A stretch of 39,275 nt of DNA from Rubrivivax sp. (lineage in GTDB: Bacteria > Pseudomonadota > Gammaproteobacteria > Burkholderiales > Burkholderiaceae_C): the NCBI GenBank assembly GCA_022843905.1, contig JALHMT010000050.1, forward strand, positions 1-39,275, in the 5' to 3' direction. Under the pieces are notes generated by a model. The model saw only the letters and a list, made by a program, of their open reading frames with translations. It was not told where the DNA came from and did no database searches. Of the stretch, positions 8,815-15,941 are shown piece after piece. Each line of letters begins with the position of its first letter. Within the stretch, counting starts at the first letter, position 1. The position numbers were made by a program, and so were the translations under genes.

Positions 8815-9006
8815 CAGGCGAGCAACGCCTTCCGGCGTCGCTCGTCCGGCCTCAGCCCGCTTGCGTGAAATCGCTCGCGGGCCTTCGGCAGGCGAGCAAC
8901 GCCTTCCGGCGTCGCTCGTCCGGCCTCAGCCCGCTTGCGTGAAATCGCTCGCGGGCCTTCGGCAGGCGAGCAACGCCTTCCGGCGTTGCTCGTCCGGCCT
9001 CAGCCC
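8815..9006. repeat. 74-bp tandem repeat, 2.6 copies, with internal hairpins
   Basis: Copy 1 (8815-8888) and copy 2 (8889-8962) are identical over 74 bp; copy 3 (8963-9006) is truncated at 44 bp and differs by one base at 8987. Each unit holds a stem of GAGCAACGCC with GGCG(T/C)(T/C)GCTC around a TTCC loop. Each full unit also holds a second inverted pair, GCCCGC and GCGGGC. The third copy contains the phaB stop codon and the base pairs for its last codon. The array sits between the convergent yitT and phaB genes. Short frames read across it are artefacts of the repeat. Confidence 0.95.
8967..8992 (-). terminator. Perfect hairpin directly after phaB (terminator or 3' stabiliser)
   Basis: CGAGCAACGCC and GGCGTTGCTCG form a perfect 11-bp stem with a TTCC/GGAA tetraloop, starting 7 nt after the phaB stop. 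There is no T-run, so it resembles a REP-type 3'-end stabiliser as much as an intrinsic terminator. Copies 1 and 2 of the repeat repeat this hairpin with one wobble pair. Confidence 0.55.
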
Positions 9007-9737
9007 ATGTGAAGGCCGCCGTTGCAGGAGAAATCGGCGCCGGTGGTGAATCCGGAATCGGGGCCCGCCAGCCAAGCCACCACCGAAGCGATTTCGTCGG
9101 GCGTGCCCAGGCGCTTGACCGGGATCGTCGCGACGATCTTCTCCAGCACTTCGGGCTTGATGGCGCGGACCATGTCGGTGCCGATGTAGCCCGGGCTGAC
9201 GGTGTTGACCGTCACGCCCTTGGCCGCCAGTTCCTGCGCCAGGGCCATGGTGAAGCCGTGCATGCCGGCCTTGGCAGCCGAGTAGTTGGTCTGACCGGCC
9301 TGGCCCTTCTCGCCGTTCACCGAACTGATCTGGATGATGCGGCCCCAGCCACGCTCGACCATGTCGGGCACGACCTGCTTGGTGACGTTGAACATGCTGT
9401 TCAGGTTGGTGTCGATCACCGCATGCCAGTCTTCCGGCGTCATCTTCAGGAACATGCGGTCCTTGGTGATGCCTGCGTTGTTGACCAGGATGTCGATCGG
9501 GCCGTGCTCATGCTTGGCCTTGGTGAAGGCCTGCACGGTCGACTCCCAGTCGGCGACATTGCCCACCGAGGCATGGAACGTGAAGCCCAGGGCCTTCTGT
9601 TCGTCGATCCACTTCACGTGGTCGCGGCTCGGGCCGCAGCCGGCGATGACCTTGTAGCCGTCCTTGGCCAGGCGCTGGCAGATGCCGGTGCCGATGCCGC
9701 CCATGCCACCGGTCACGTAAGCCACTTTCTGTGCCAT
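9000..9737 (-). CDS. phaB: Acetoacetyl-CoA reductase (NADPH)
   Basis: Reduces acetoacetyl-CoA to (R)-3-hydroxybutyryl-CoA, the monomer for polyhydroxybutyrate. The 245-residue short-chain dehydrogenase has the cofactor loop TGGMGGIG (9-16), the NNAG motif (86-89) and the catalytic S139-Y152-K156 set within the PhaB-typical ISSVNGEKGQAGQTNYSAAK stretch. A strong AGGAGAG Shine-Dalgarno precedes the ATG at 9737. It is the last gene of phaCAB, 42 nt after phaA. Its stop codon lies inside the third copy of the 74-bp repeat, so its 3' end has been involved in the repeat's formation. Confidence 0.97.
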   Translation of the reverse strand: MAQKVAYVTGGMGGIGTGICQRLAKDGYKVIAGCGPSRDHVKWIDEQKALGFTFHASVGNVADWESTVQAFTKAKHEHGPIDILVNNAGITKDRMFLKMTPEDWHAVIDTNLNSMFNVTKQVVPDMVERGWGRIIQISSVNGEKGQAGQTNYSAAKAGMHGFTMALAQELAAKGVTVNTVSPGYIGTDMVRAIKPEVLEKIVATIPVKRLGTPDEIASVVAWLAGPDSGFTTGADFSCNGGLHMG

Positions 9738-9779
9738 CTGTCTCTCCTTGGTTGTGTATGAAGTGAAGTCGAAGGTCGA

Positions 9780-10958
<1,179 letters not shown>

Positions 10959-10995
10959 GGATGGGTCTCCTGGAAAGGGTTGGAACGCGGATTCT

Positions 10996-12705
10996 TCAGG
11001 CCTTGGCCTTGACGTAACGGCCAGGTGCCGGCTCGATGGGCTTGAATTGTCGGCTGCCCGGGGACTTGGGCGCCGCGATCATCCTGCCGCCGTGGGGGGC
11101 CAGCCACGACGCCCAGTCGGGCCACCAGCTTCCCGGCTTCTCGGTCGCGCCGGCAAACCACTCGTCGGCACTGGCCGGCAGCTTCTCATTGACCCAGTGG
11201 CTGCGCTTTCCCTTGGCGGGCGGGTTGATGACGCCGGCGATGTGGCCCGAGGCACCCAGCATGAAGCGCTTCTTGCCCTTCATGACACGGGTTGAGGCAT
11301 AGGCCGCCTGCCAGGGAACGATGTGGTCTTCGCGGGAACCGTAGATGTACACGGGCGCCTGCACCTTGCCGATGTCGAGCTTCTGGCCGCACACGGTGAG
11401 CGCCCCCGGCTCCTTGAGCAGGTTCTCGAGGTAGGTGTGACGCAGGTACCAGCAGTACATGGGGCCGGGCAGGTTGGTGGAGTCGCCGTTCCAGTACAGC
11501 AGGTCGAAGGGCGGCGGCGCTTCGCCTTTGAGGTAGTTGCCCACCACGTAGTTCCAGACCAGGTCGTTGGGACGCAGGAAACTGAACGTGGTGGCGAGTT
11601 CCTTGCCCTTGAGCAGGCCCGGGCCGCCGGGCGCCTTCTCACCGAGCGTCATCTCGCGCAACTGCACCGACGCTTCGTCGATGAAGATGTCCAGTACACC
11701 GGTGCTGGCGAAGTCGAGCAGCGTGGTCAGCAGCGTCAGCGATTCCGCCGGCTGTTCGCCGCGCGCCGCCAGCACGCCCAGCGCCGTGCTGAGGATGGTG
11801 CCGCCAACGCAGAAGCCCAGCATGTTGAACGTCTTCTCGCCGCTGATGGCCTGCACGGTCCGGATGGCCTGGATGGCACCCTCTTCGATGTAGTCGTCCC
11901 AGGTCTTGGCCTTCAGCGAGTCGTCGGGATTGCGCCAGCTCACGACGAAGGTGCGGTGGCCCTGCTCGACGGTGTAGCGGATGACGGAGTTGTCGGGCTG
12001 CAGGTCGAGGATGTAGAACTTGTTGATGCAAGGCGGCACGAAGAGCATCGGCTTCTGGTGCACCTTGGCCGTCAGCGGCTTGTATTCGATGAGCTGGAAC
12101 AGGTCGTTCTCGAAGACCACCGTGCCCTCGGTGGTGGCCACGTTGCGGCCGACCTCGAAGGCGCTCTCGTCGGTCTGCGAGACATGTCCCTTCTGCAGGT
12201 CTTCCCACAGGTGCTTCAGCCCGGCTGCCACGCTCTGGCCCTTGGTTTCCAGCGCCTTCTTCTGCGCTTCGGGGTTGAAGGCCAGGAAGTTGCTGGGCGA
12301 CGAGGCGTCGATCCACTGCTGCACGGCAAAGCGGATTCGCGCGCGCGTCTTCTCGTCGCCCTGCACCGAGTCGGCCATCTGCATCAGCGTGCGGGCGTTC
12401 AGCAGGTACATCTCGGCCGCATAGCCGGCGGCCGGGTTCTCCAGCCACTCGCTGCCGGAGAAGCGGCGGTCGCCGATCTTGTGGTCCGACGCACCCTTGG
12501 CAAGACCCTGCAGTGACTGGTTCCAGATGTCGGTGGCAGTCTTCAGGTAGTCGCCCTGCATCTGCATCAGCGACTGCGGCTGCAGGCTCAGCCCGGAGAT
12601 CGACTTGAAGAAGCCGCCCATGGCCTGCCCGAAGGCCTCGGCCTCGGGCGGCAGACCCGGAAGGACCGGTGCAGAAGGGGGGGCGGAGGTGGGTTTGGTC
12701 TTCAA
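10996..12705 (-). CDS. phaC: Class I poly(3-hydroxyalkanoate) synthase
   Basis: Polymerises (R)-3-hydroxybutyryl-CoA on the granule surface. The 569-residue protein has an N-terminal region typical of class I enzymes and an alpha/beta-hydrolase core with the lipase-like box GFCVGG (nucleophile C299), D460 in GSREDHIVP and H488 in GASGHIAGV. The C-D and C-H spacings (161 and 189 residues) equal those I recall for Cupriavidus necator PhaC. Translation appears to start at a TTG (12705) with AGGAGA six bases upstream; the next in-frame Met is 28 codons later and would cut into the family N-terminus. It is the first gene of phaCAB. Confidence 0.97.
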   Translation of the reverse strand: MKTKPTSAPPSAPVLPGLPPEAEAFGQAMGGFFKSISGLSLQPQSLMQMQGDYLKTATDIWNQSLQGLAKGASDHKIGDRRFSGSEWLENPAAGYAAEMYLLNARTLMQMADSVQGDEKTRARIRFAVQQWIDASSPSNFLAFNPEAQKKALETKGQSVAAGLKHLWEDLQKGHVSQTDESAFEVGRNVATTEGTVVFENDLFQLIEYKPLTAKVHQKPMLFVPPCINKFYILDLQPDNSVIRYTVEQGHRTFVVSWRNPDDSLKAKTWDDYIEEGAIQAIRTVQAISGEKTFNMLGFCVGGTILSTALGVLAARGEQPAESLTLLTTLLDFASTGVLDIFIDEASVQLREMTLGEKAPGGPGLLKGKELATTFSFLRPNDLVWNYVVGNYLKGEAPPPFDLLYWNGDSTNLPGPMYCWYLRHTYLENLLKEPGALTVCGQKLDIGKVQAPVYIYGSREDHIVPWQAAYASTRVMKGKKRFMLGASGHIAGVINPPAKGKRSHWVNEKLPASADEWFAGATEKPGSWWPDWASWLAPHGGRMIAAPKSPGSRQFKPIEPAPGRYVKAKA

Positions 12706-12724
12706 GCGGGTCTCCTGTGCGCGG

Positions 12725-12740
12725 TGACGGACATCCGTCA
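12725..12740. promoter_or_regulatory. Palindrome in the phaC leader
   Basis: TGACGGA-CA-TCCGTCA is a perfect inverted repeat with 7-bp arms, 20-35 nt upstream of the phaC TTG. It could be an operator or a leader hairpin beside the Shine-Dalgarno. A TAGAAT hexamer on the minus strand (12831-12826) is a possible phaC -10, but no -35 is evident. Confidence 0.35.
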
Positions 12741-12845
12741 GGCTGTCGGGTTCATGTTGTGATCAACGGCACGGTTTTAGGCCAGATCGCTTACCCTGTC
12801 ATGACGACAATTTTCATTGGGCAAAATTCTAATCCGTATTCCGAT

Positions 12846-13145
12846 ATGTATCTCGTCGCGATCGCCTGGATCTACGTGGTGCTGATGATGGCCGTGGCCG
12901 AAGCCTTGTCGGCGCAAGGTTCGGTACTCGGTGCTCTCGTGACCTTCACGCTCTACGGTTTGCTCCCCCTGTCCATCGTGCTGTACCTGATGGGCACACC
13001 GCAGCGCCGCAGGCGACGTCTGAAGGAGGAGGCCGAGGCCGCAGCGGCGTGGCCAGCCGCTGCTGGAGCAGCGGCTTCAGCGCCGCCAGACGGCAGCGAC
13101 CATGCGGCCGCAGATGCGGTCTCGCCGGTACGAAAAGAACCTTGA
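12846..13145 (+). CDS. Small conserved membrane protein, divergent from phaC
   Basis: A 99-residue protein with two hydrophobic helices (about residues 2-19 and 26-49, the second ending YLMGTP) followed by a very basic RRRRR segment and an alanine-rich, probably disordered tail. I recall similar small membrane proteins in other Burkholderiales, but no function. An in-frame ATG at 12801 would add 15 residues; the start at 12846 places the first helix at the N-terminus and is preferred, with neither having a good ribosome-binding site. Its last 69 bases overlap the convergent pgeF gene antisense, including the conserved C-terminus of PgeF. Confidence 0.65.
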   Translation: MYLVAIAWIYVVLMMAVAEALSAQGSVLGALVTFTLYGLLPLSIVLYLMGTPQRRRRRLKEEAEAAAAWPAAAGAAASAPPDGSDHAAADAVSPVRKEP

Positions 13146-13850
13146 TGCGCCGCTCGCGGTGCATGGGGCCTCGCCGCTCAGGCGAGTGATGCCCGCGGCG
13201 CGCAGACGGTCGCGCGCCAGGTTGGGCAGATCAGCCAGCCAGCGTGGGTCGCCGTCGGGCCGGGGCCGGGCCACGAATCGGTCGGCGGCATGCCCGTGAG
13301 CGGCAAAGGCCTCGACCACATCGAGGCCCACCTCGAAGGCCTCGGCACCGATGCAGGGTCCGAGCCAGGCCAGAACGTCGCCCGGCGCGCAGCCCGTGCC
13401 CGTGACCAACGCCTCCACGGTGTTTTCGAGCACCCCGGCGGCGAGCCCGCGCCAGCCGGCGTGGGCCACCGCCACGGCACGACCATCGGTGGTGCTGAAT
13501 AGCACCGGCAGACAATCCGCGGCCGTGACGGCACAGGCCACGCCGGGTTCGTCGGTCCAGGCGGCATCGGCCACCGGCCTGGGCCGCGAAAGGTCTGCAT
13601 GCCCGATCTTCACGACCTGGGCGCCATGCTCCAGGTTCATCCAGACGATGGGCGCGCCCAGCGCGTCGACCACCCGGCGGCGGTTCTCGGCCACTGCCTG
13701 CGGGTCGTCGCCGACGGCCATGCTGATGTTCAGACTGGCCCAGGCGCCCTGGCTCACGCCACCCTCGCGCGTGCTGACCAGGCCGCTCACGCCGGCAGGC
13801 GCGGGCCAGTCGGGCCGCAGCACCGGCAAGGGAACGAGGGCTGCCGACAT
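13077..13850 (-). CDS. pgeF: Peptidoglycan editing factor PgeF / purine nucleoside phosphorylase (YfiH family)
   Basis: Family members are reported to hydrolyse mis-incorporated cytoplasmic muropeptide precursors in E. coli and to act as purine nucleoside phosphorylase or laccase-like enzymes in others. The 257-residue protein shows the conserved metal-site residues H75 (LEHGAQV), C113 (TAADCLPV) and H130 (VAHAGWRG), and the typical C-terminus with RRDRICGRM. The ATG at 13850 overlaps the TGA of the upstream GST gene by one base, so translation is probably coupled. In other Burkholderiales a pgeF gene often lies next to phaC. Which of the reported activities applies cannot be told from sequence. 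Confidence 0.92.
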   Translation of the reverse strand: MSAALVPLPVLRPDWPAPAGVSGLVSTREGGVSQGAWASLNISMAVGDDPQAVAENRRRVVDALGAPIVWMNLEHGAQVVKIGHADLSRPRPVADAAWTDEPGVACAVTAADCLPVLFSTTDGRAVAVAHAGWRGLAAGVLENTVEALVTGTGCAPGDVLAWLGPCIGAEAFEVGLDVVEAFAAHGHAADRFVARPRPDGDPRWLADLPNLARDRLRAAGITRLSGEAPCTASGASRFFSYRRDRICGRMVAAVWRR

Positions 13851-14482
13851 CAAGCCGCGTCGGGGCAGTTCTCGGGGCGGGTGTTCTCGAAGGCCGGCAG
13901 CTTCATGCACGCGTCGAAGACGCGCATCACCTGCGGCACGTGGTCCAGGCGGCAATCGAAACGCCGGGCATTGAAGATCTGGGGCACCAAGGTGCAGTCG
14001 GCGAGCGTGGGTGAATCGCCATGGCAATAGGTACCCGGCTGCGCGAGAAGCTGGCGCTCGACCACCTCGAGTCCGGTCTCGACCCAGTGCCGGTACCAGC
14101 GGTTCTTGTCGTCTTCGCTGACTTGCAGGGACTTCACCAGATAACGCAACACCCGCAGGTTGTTCAACGGGTGGATTTCGCAGGCGATGTCCATCGCCAG
14201 CGCCCGGACGCGTGCCCGCTCCAGGGGGGTGGGCGGCAGCAGCGGCGGCTGCGGATGGGTCTCGTCGAGGTACTCGATGATGGCCAGCGACTGCGTCAGC
14301 AGGTGGTCGCCGTCACGCAGCAGCGGCACCAGACGCGAAGCCGAGACCGACGTGTAGGACTCGCCGAGCTGCTCGTTCTGGGCCAGGTGCACCGCCTTGT
14401 AGTCGTAGTCCAGGCCCTTCAGGGCCAGGGCGATGCGGACCCGGTAAGAAGCCGAAGAACGAAAGTAGTTGAAGAGCTCCAT
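13850..14482 (-). CDS. maiA: Zeta-class glutathione S-transferase: maleylacetoacetate or maleylpyruvate isomerase
   Basis: Isomerises the cis ring-cleavage product of tyrosine (maleylacetoacetate) or gentisate (maleylpyruvate) degradation, using glutathione. The 210-residue protein begins MELFNYFRSSASYRVR, the zeta-class N-terminal motif in which the usual cysteine of SSCxWRVR is alanine, as in many bacterial members. It is followed by the thioredoxin-fold segment with LVPLL and TQSLAIIEYLDE and an all-helical C-terminal domain. It starts 16 nt after the FAH-fold gene, a pairing seen for NagL/NagK-type gentisate enzymes and for MaiA/FahA. No ring-cleaving dioxygenase is present in the window, so the substrate is not settled; the symbol is a family-level choice. 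Confidence 0.85.
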   Translation of the reverse strand: MELFNYFRSSASYRVRIALALKGLDYDYKAVHLAQNEQLGESYTSVSASRLVPLLRDGDHLLTQSLAIIEYLDETHPQPPLLPPTPLERARVRALAMDIACEIHPLNNLRVLRYLVKSLQVSEDDKNRWYRHWVETGLEVVERQLLAQPGTYCHGDSPTLADCTLVPQIFNARRFDCRLDHVPQVMRVFDACMKLPAFENTRPENCPDAA

Positions 14483-14498
14483 CGCCCGCCCTTCCCGT

Positions 14499-15191
14499 TC
14501 AGCGCACGGCCACGCGAAGCAGGGGCAAACCGGCCACCGAGCCTTCCATCACGTCACCCCTGACCACGGCAGCCACGCCGGCCGGCGTGCCGCTGAAGAT
14601 CAGGTCGCCGGGCTTCAGTTCCCAGGCGGCGCTCAGCTGTTCGATGGTCTCGTTGACGCTCCAGATGAGCTCCTTCAGGTCGCCCTTCTGCTTGACGCTG
14701 CCGTTGACCGACAACGTGATGGCCCCGGCAAGCAGCTCGCCGGTCTTCGCGTACGGCACGATCGGTCCGATGGGCGCCGACTGGTCGAACGCCTTGCCGA
14801 TGCACCAGGGCCGACCCTGCTTCTTCATCTCGCCCTGCAGGTCGCGGCGGGTCATGTCCAGTCCGACGGCGTAGCCCCAGATGTGCCTGGCGGCGTCGGC
14901 CGCCTTGATGTTGCGGCCACCGATGCCGATGGCCACCACGAGTTCGATCTCATGGTGCAGGTTGGCCGTCAGCGACGGGTAGTCGATCGCACCCGTCTGG
15001 CCGTCGGCCACCGGCACCACGGCGTCGGCCGGCTTCATGAAGAAGAAGGGCGGCTCGCGTCCGGTGAAGCCCATCTCCTGGGCGTGCTCGGCATAGTTGC
15101 GGCCCACGCAGTAGATGCGGTGCACGGGAAAGAGGCCGCCACCGGCCACGGGCACGGCGGCCACTTCGGGTGCGGGCAGGACGTAGTTCAT
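14499..15191 (-). CDS. FAH-fold hydrolase, probable fumarylpyruvate (or acylpyruvate) hydrolase
   Basis: The 230-residue protein is a short-form fumarylacetoacetate hydrolase family member. The metal ligands E81, E83 (HHEIELVVAIG) and D112 (GLDMTRRD) and the active-site YCVGRNYAEHAQEMG segment around H36 are present. Short FAH proteins with this pattern include fumarylpyruvate hydrolase NagK and acylpyruvases, which cleave the product made by a zeta-class GST such as its neighbour. An AGGAGAG Shine-Dalgarno precedes the ATG at 15191; an upstream in-frame Met at 15266 lacks one. It is the first gene of an apparent FAH-GST-pgeF operon. Confidence 0.85.
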   Translation of the reverse strand: MNYVLPAPEVAAVPVAGGGLFPVHRIYCVGRNYAEHAQEMGFTGREPPFFFMKPADAVVPVADGQTGAIDYPSLTANLHHEIELVVAIGIGGRNIKAADAARHIWGYAVGLDMTRRDLQGEMKKQGRPWCIGKAFDQSAPIGPIVPYAKTGELLAGAITLSVNGSVKQKGDLKELIWSVNETIEQLSAAWELKPGDLIFSGTPAGVAAVVRGDVMEGSVAGLPLLRVAVR

Positions 15192-15210
15192 CGAGGGTCT
15201 CTCCTGGTCG

Positions 15211-15229
15211 ATCCGGCACCGCGCCGGAT
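15211..15229. promoter_or_regulatory. Inverted repeat upstream of the FAH-GST-pgeF operon
   Basis: ATCCGGC and GCCGGAT are perfect 7-bp arms around five bases, 20-38 nt upstream of the FAH ATG. A second pair, CCCCGCG (15288-15294) and CGCGGGG (15304-15310), lies further along the same divergent gap, near the promoter of the Nudix gene. Either could be an operator; no regulator gene is adjacent. Confidence 0.3.
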
Positions 15230-15319
15230 GGTCTGCGGGCAAGGCGGCGAAGGACGTGGATGTCACGGCCCGGGCCCTGCGGCAAGGCCCCGCGATGATG
15301 CCACGCGGGGCACGCCGGC

Positions 15320-15325
15320 TACACT
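15320..15325 (+). promoter_or_regulatory. -10-like hexamer 6 nt before the Nudix gene
   Basis: TACACT is followed by six bases and the ATG at 15332, with no Shine-Dalgarno in between. It is one of several such hexamers in the window and suggests a leaderless transcript. Confidence 0.4.
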
Positions 15326-15331
15326 GAACGC

Positions 15332-15877
15332 ATGTTCGAAGCGCGTCGCATCAAGCACTGCCGGGTCTGCGGCGCCAGCGTCACCTACCGTGTTCCCGCT
15401 GACGACAATCGCGATCGGGCCATCTGCAACGAGTGCGGCGAGATCCACTACGAAAACCCCATCAACGTCGTCGGCACGGTGCCGGTGTGGAACGGTCAGG
15501 TGCTGCTGTGCCGCCGCAACATCGAGCCGCGCAAGGGCTTCTGGACACTGCCAGCCGGCTTTCTGGAGATGGGCGAGAGCAGCGCAGACGGTGCATTGCG
15601 CGAGACCGACGAGGAGGCCGGCGCCCGCATCGAGCTCGAAGGGCTCTTCACGGTGCTGAACGTCGTGCGCGCCGGGCAGATCCACCTCTTCTACCGGGCA
15701 CGCATGCTCGGCCCCGAACTGAACCCTGGCCCCGAGACCATCGAGGCGCAACTCTTCCACGAGCACGACGTGCCCTGGGACCAGATCGCCTTCCGCACCG
15801 TGAAGCACACGCTGGAGCTGTACTTCGCCGACCGTCGGCGCGGCAGCTACGCAGTGCATGCCGGCGACATCGCCTGA
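15332..15877 (+). CDS. Nudix hydrolase with N-terminal zinc ribbon
   Basis: A 181-residue pyrophosphohydrolase. An N-terminal zinc ribbon is formed by C10, C13, C32 and C35 (CRVC and CNEC), and the Nudix box runs from G76 through E82, R90-E91 and E94-E95 to G97, a full match to the consensus Gx5Ex7REUxEExGU. The zinc ribbon plus Nudix layout resembles NudC-like and ADP-ribose/NADH pyrophosphatase relatives, but the exact nucleotide substrate is not readable from sequence. The gene is monocistronic, divergent from the FAH gene, and followed at once by a strong bidirectional hairpin shared with lpdA. Confidence 0.92.
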   Translation: MFEARRIKHCRVCGASVTYRVPADDNRDRAICNECGEIHYENPINVVGTVPVWNGQVLLCRRNIEPRKGFWTLPAGFLEMGESSADGALRETDEEAGARIELEGLFTVLNVVRAGQIHLFYRARMLGPELNPGPETIEAQLFHEHDVPWDQIAFRTVKHTLELYFADRRRGSYAVHAGDIA

Positions 15878-15895
15878 CGGTGCGACCCGCCCCAT

Positions 15896-15923
15896 GACAA
15901 AGGGCCCCGCAGGGCCCTTTGTC
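15896..15923. terminator. Bidirectional hairpin terminator between the Nudix gene and lpdA
   Basis: GACAAAGGGCCC and GGGCCCTTTGTC form a perfect 12-bp stem with a CGCA loop, placed between two convergent genes. The A- and T-tracts are within the stem, which is the usual form of a bidirectional intrinsic terminator. Confidence 0.85.
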
Positions 15924-15941
15924 GTTCTCGCGGGGGGCTGA

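Noticed and set aside
8815..9006. CRISPR array
   Set aside because: The units are contiguous and identical without unique spacers, so this is a tandem repeat and not a repeat-spacer array.
8810..9049. Short plus-strand frames encoding a repeated Ala/Ser/Arg-rich peptide
   Set aside because: The peptide repeat is a by-product of the 74-bp DNA repeat. 74 is not a multiple of three, so the frame shifts between units, which argues against coding.
12791..12817. Eight-codon minus-strand frame (MKIVVMTG) in the phaC leader as a possible leader peptide
   Set aside because: It has no Shine-Dalgarno, no regulatory codon run and no associated attenuator hairpins; a frame this short is expected by chance.
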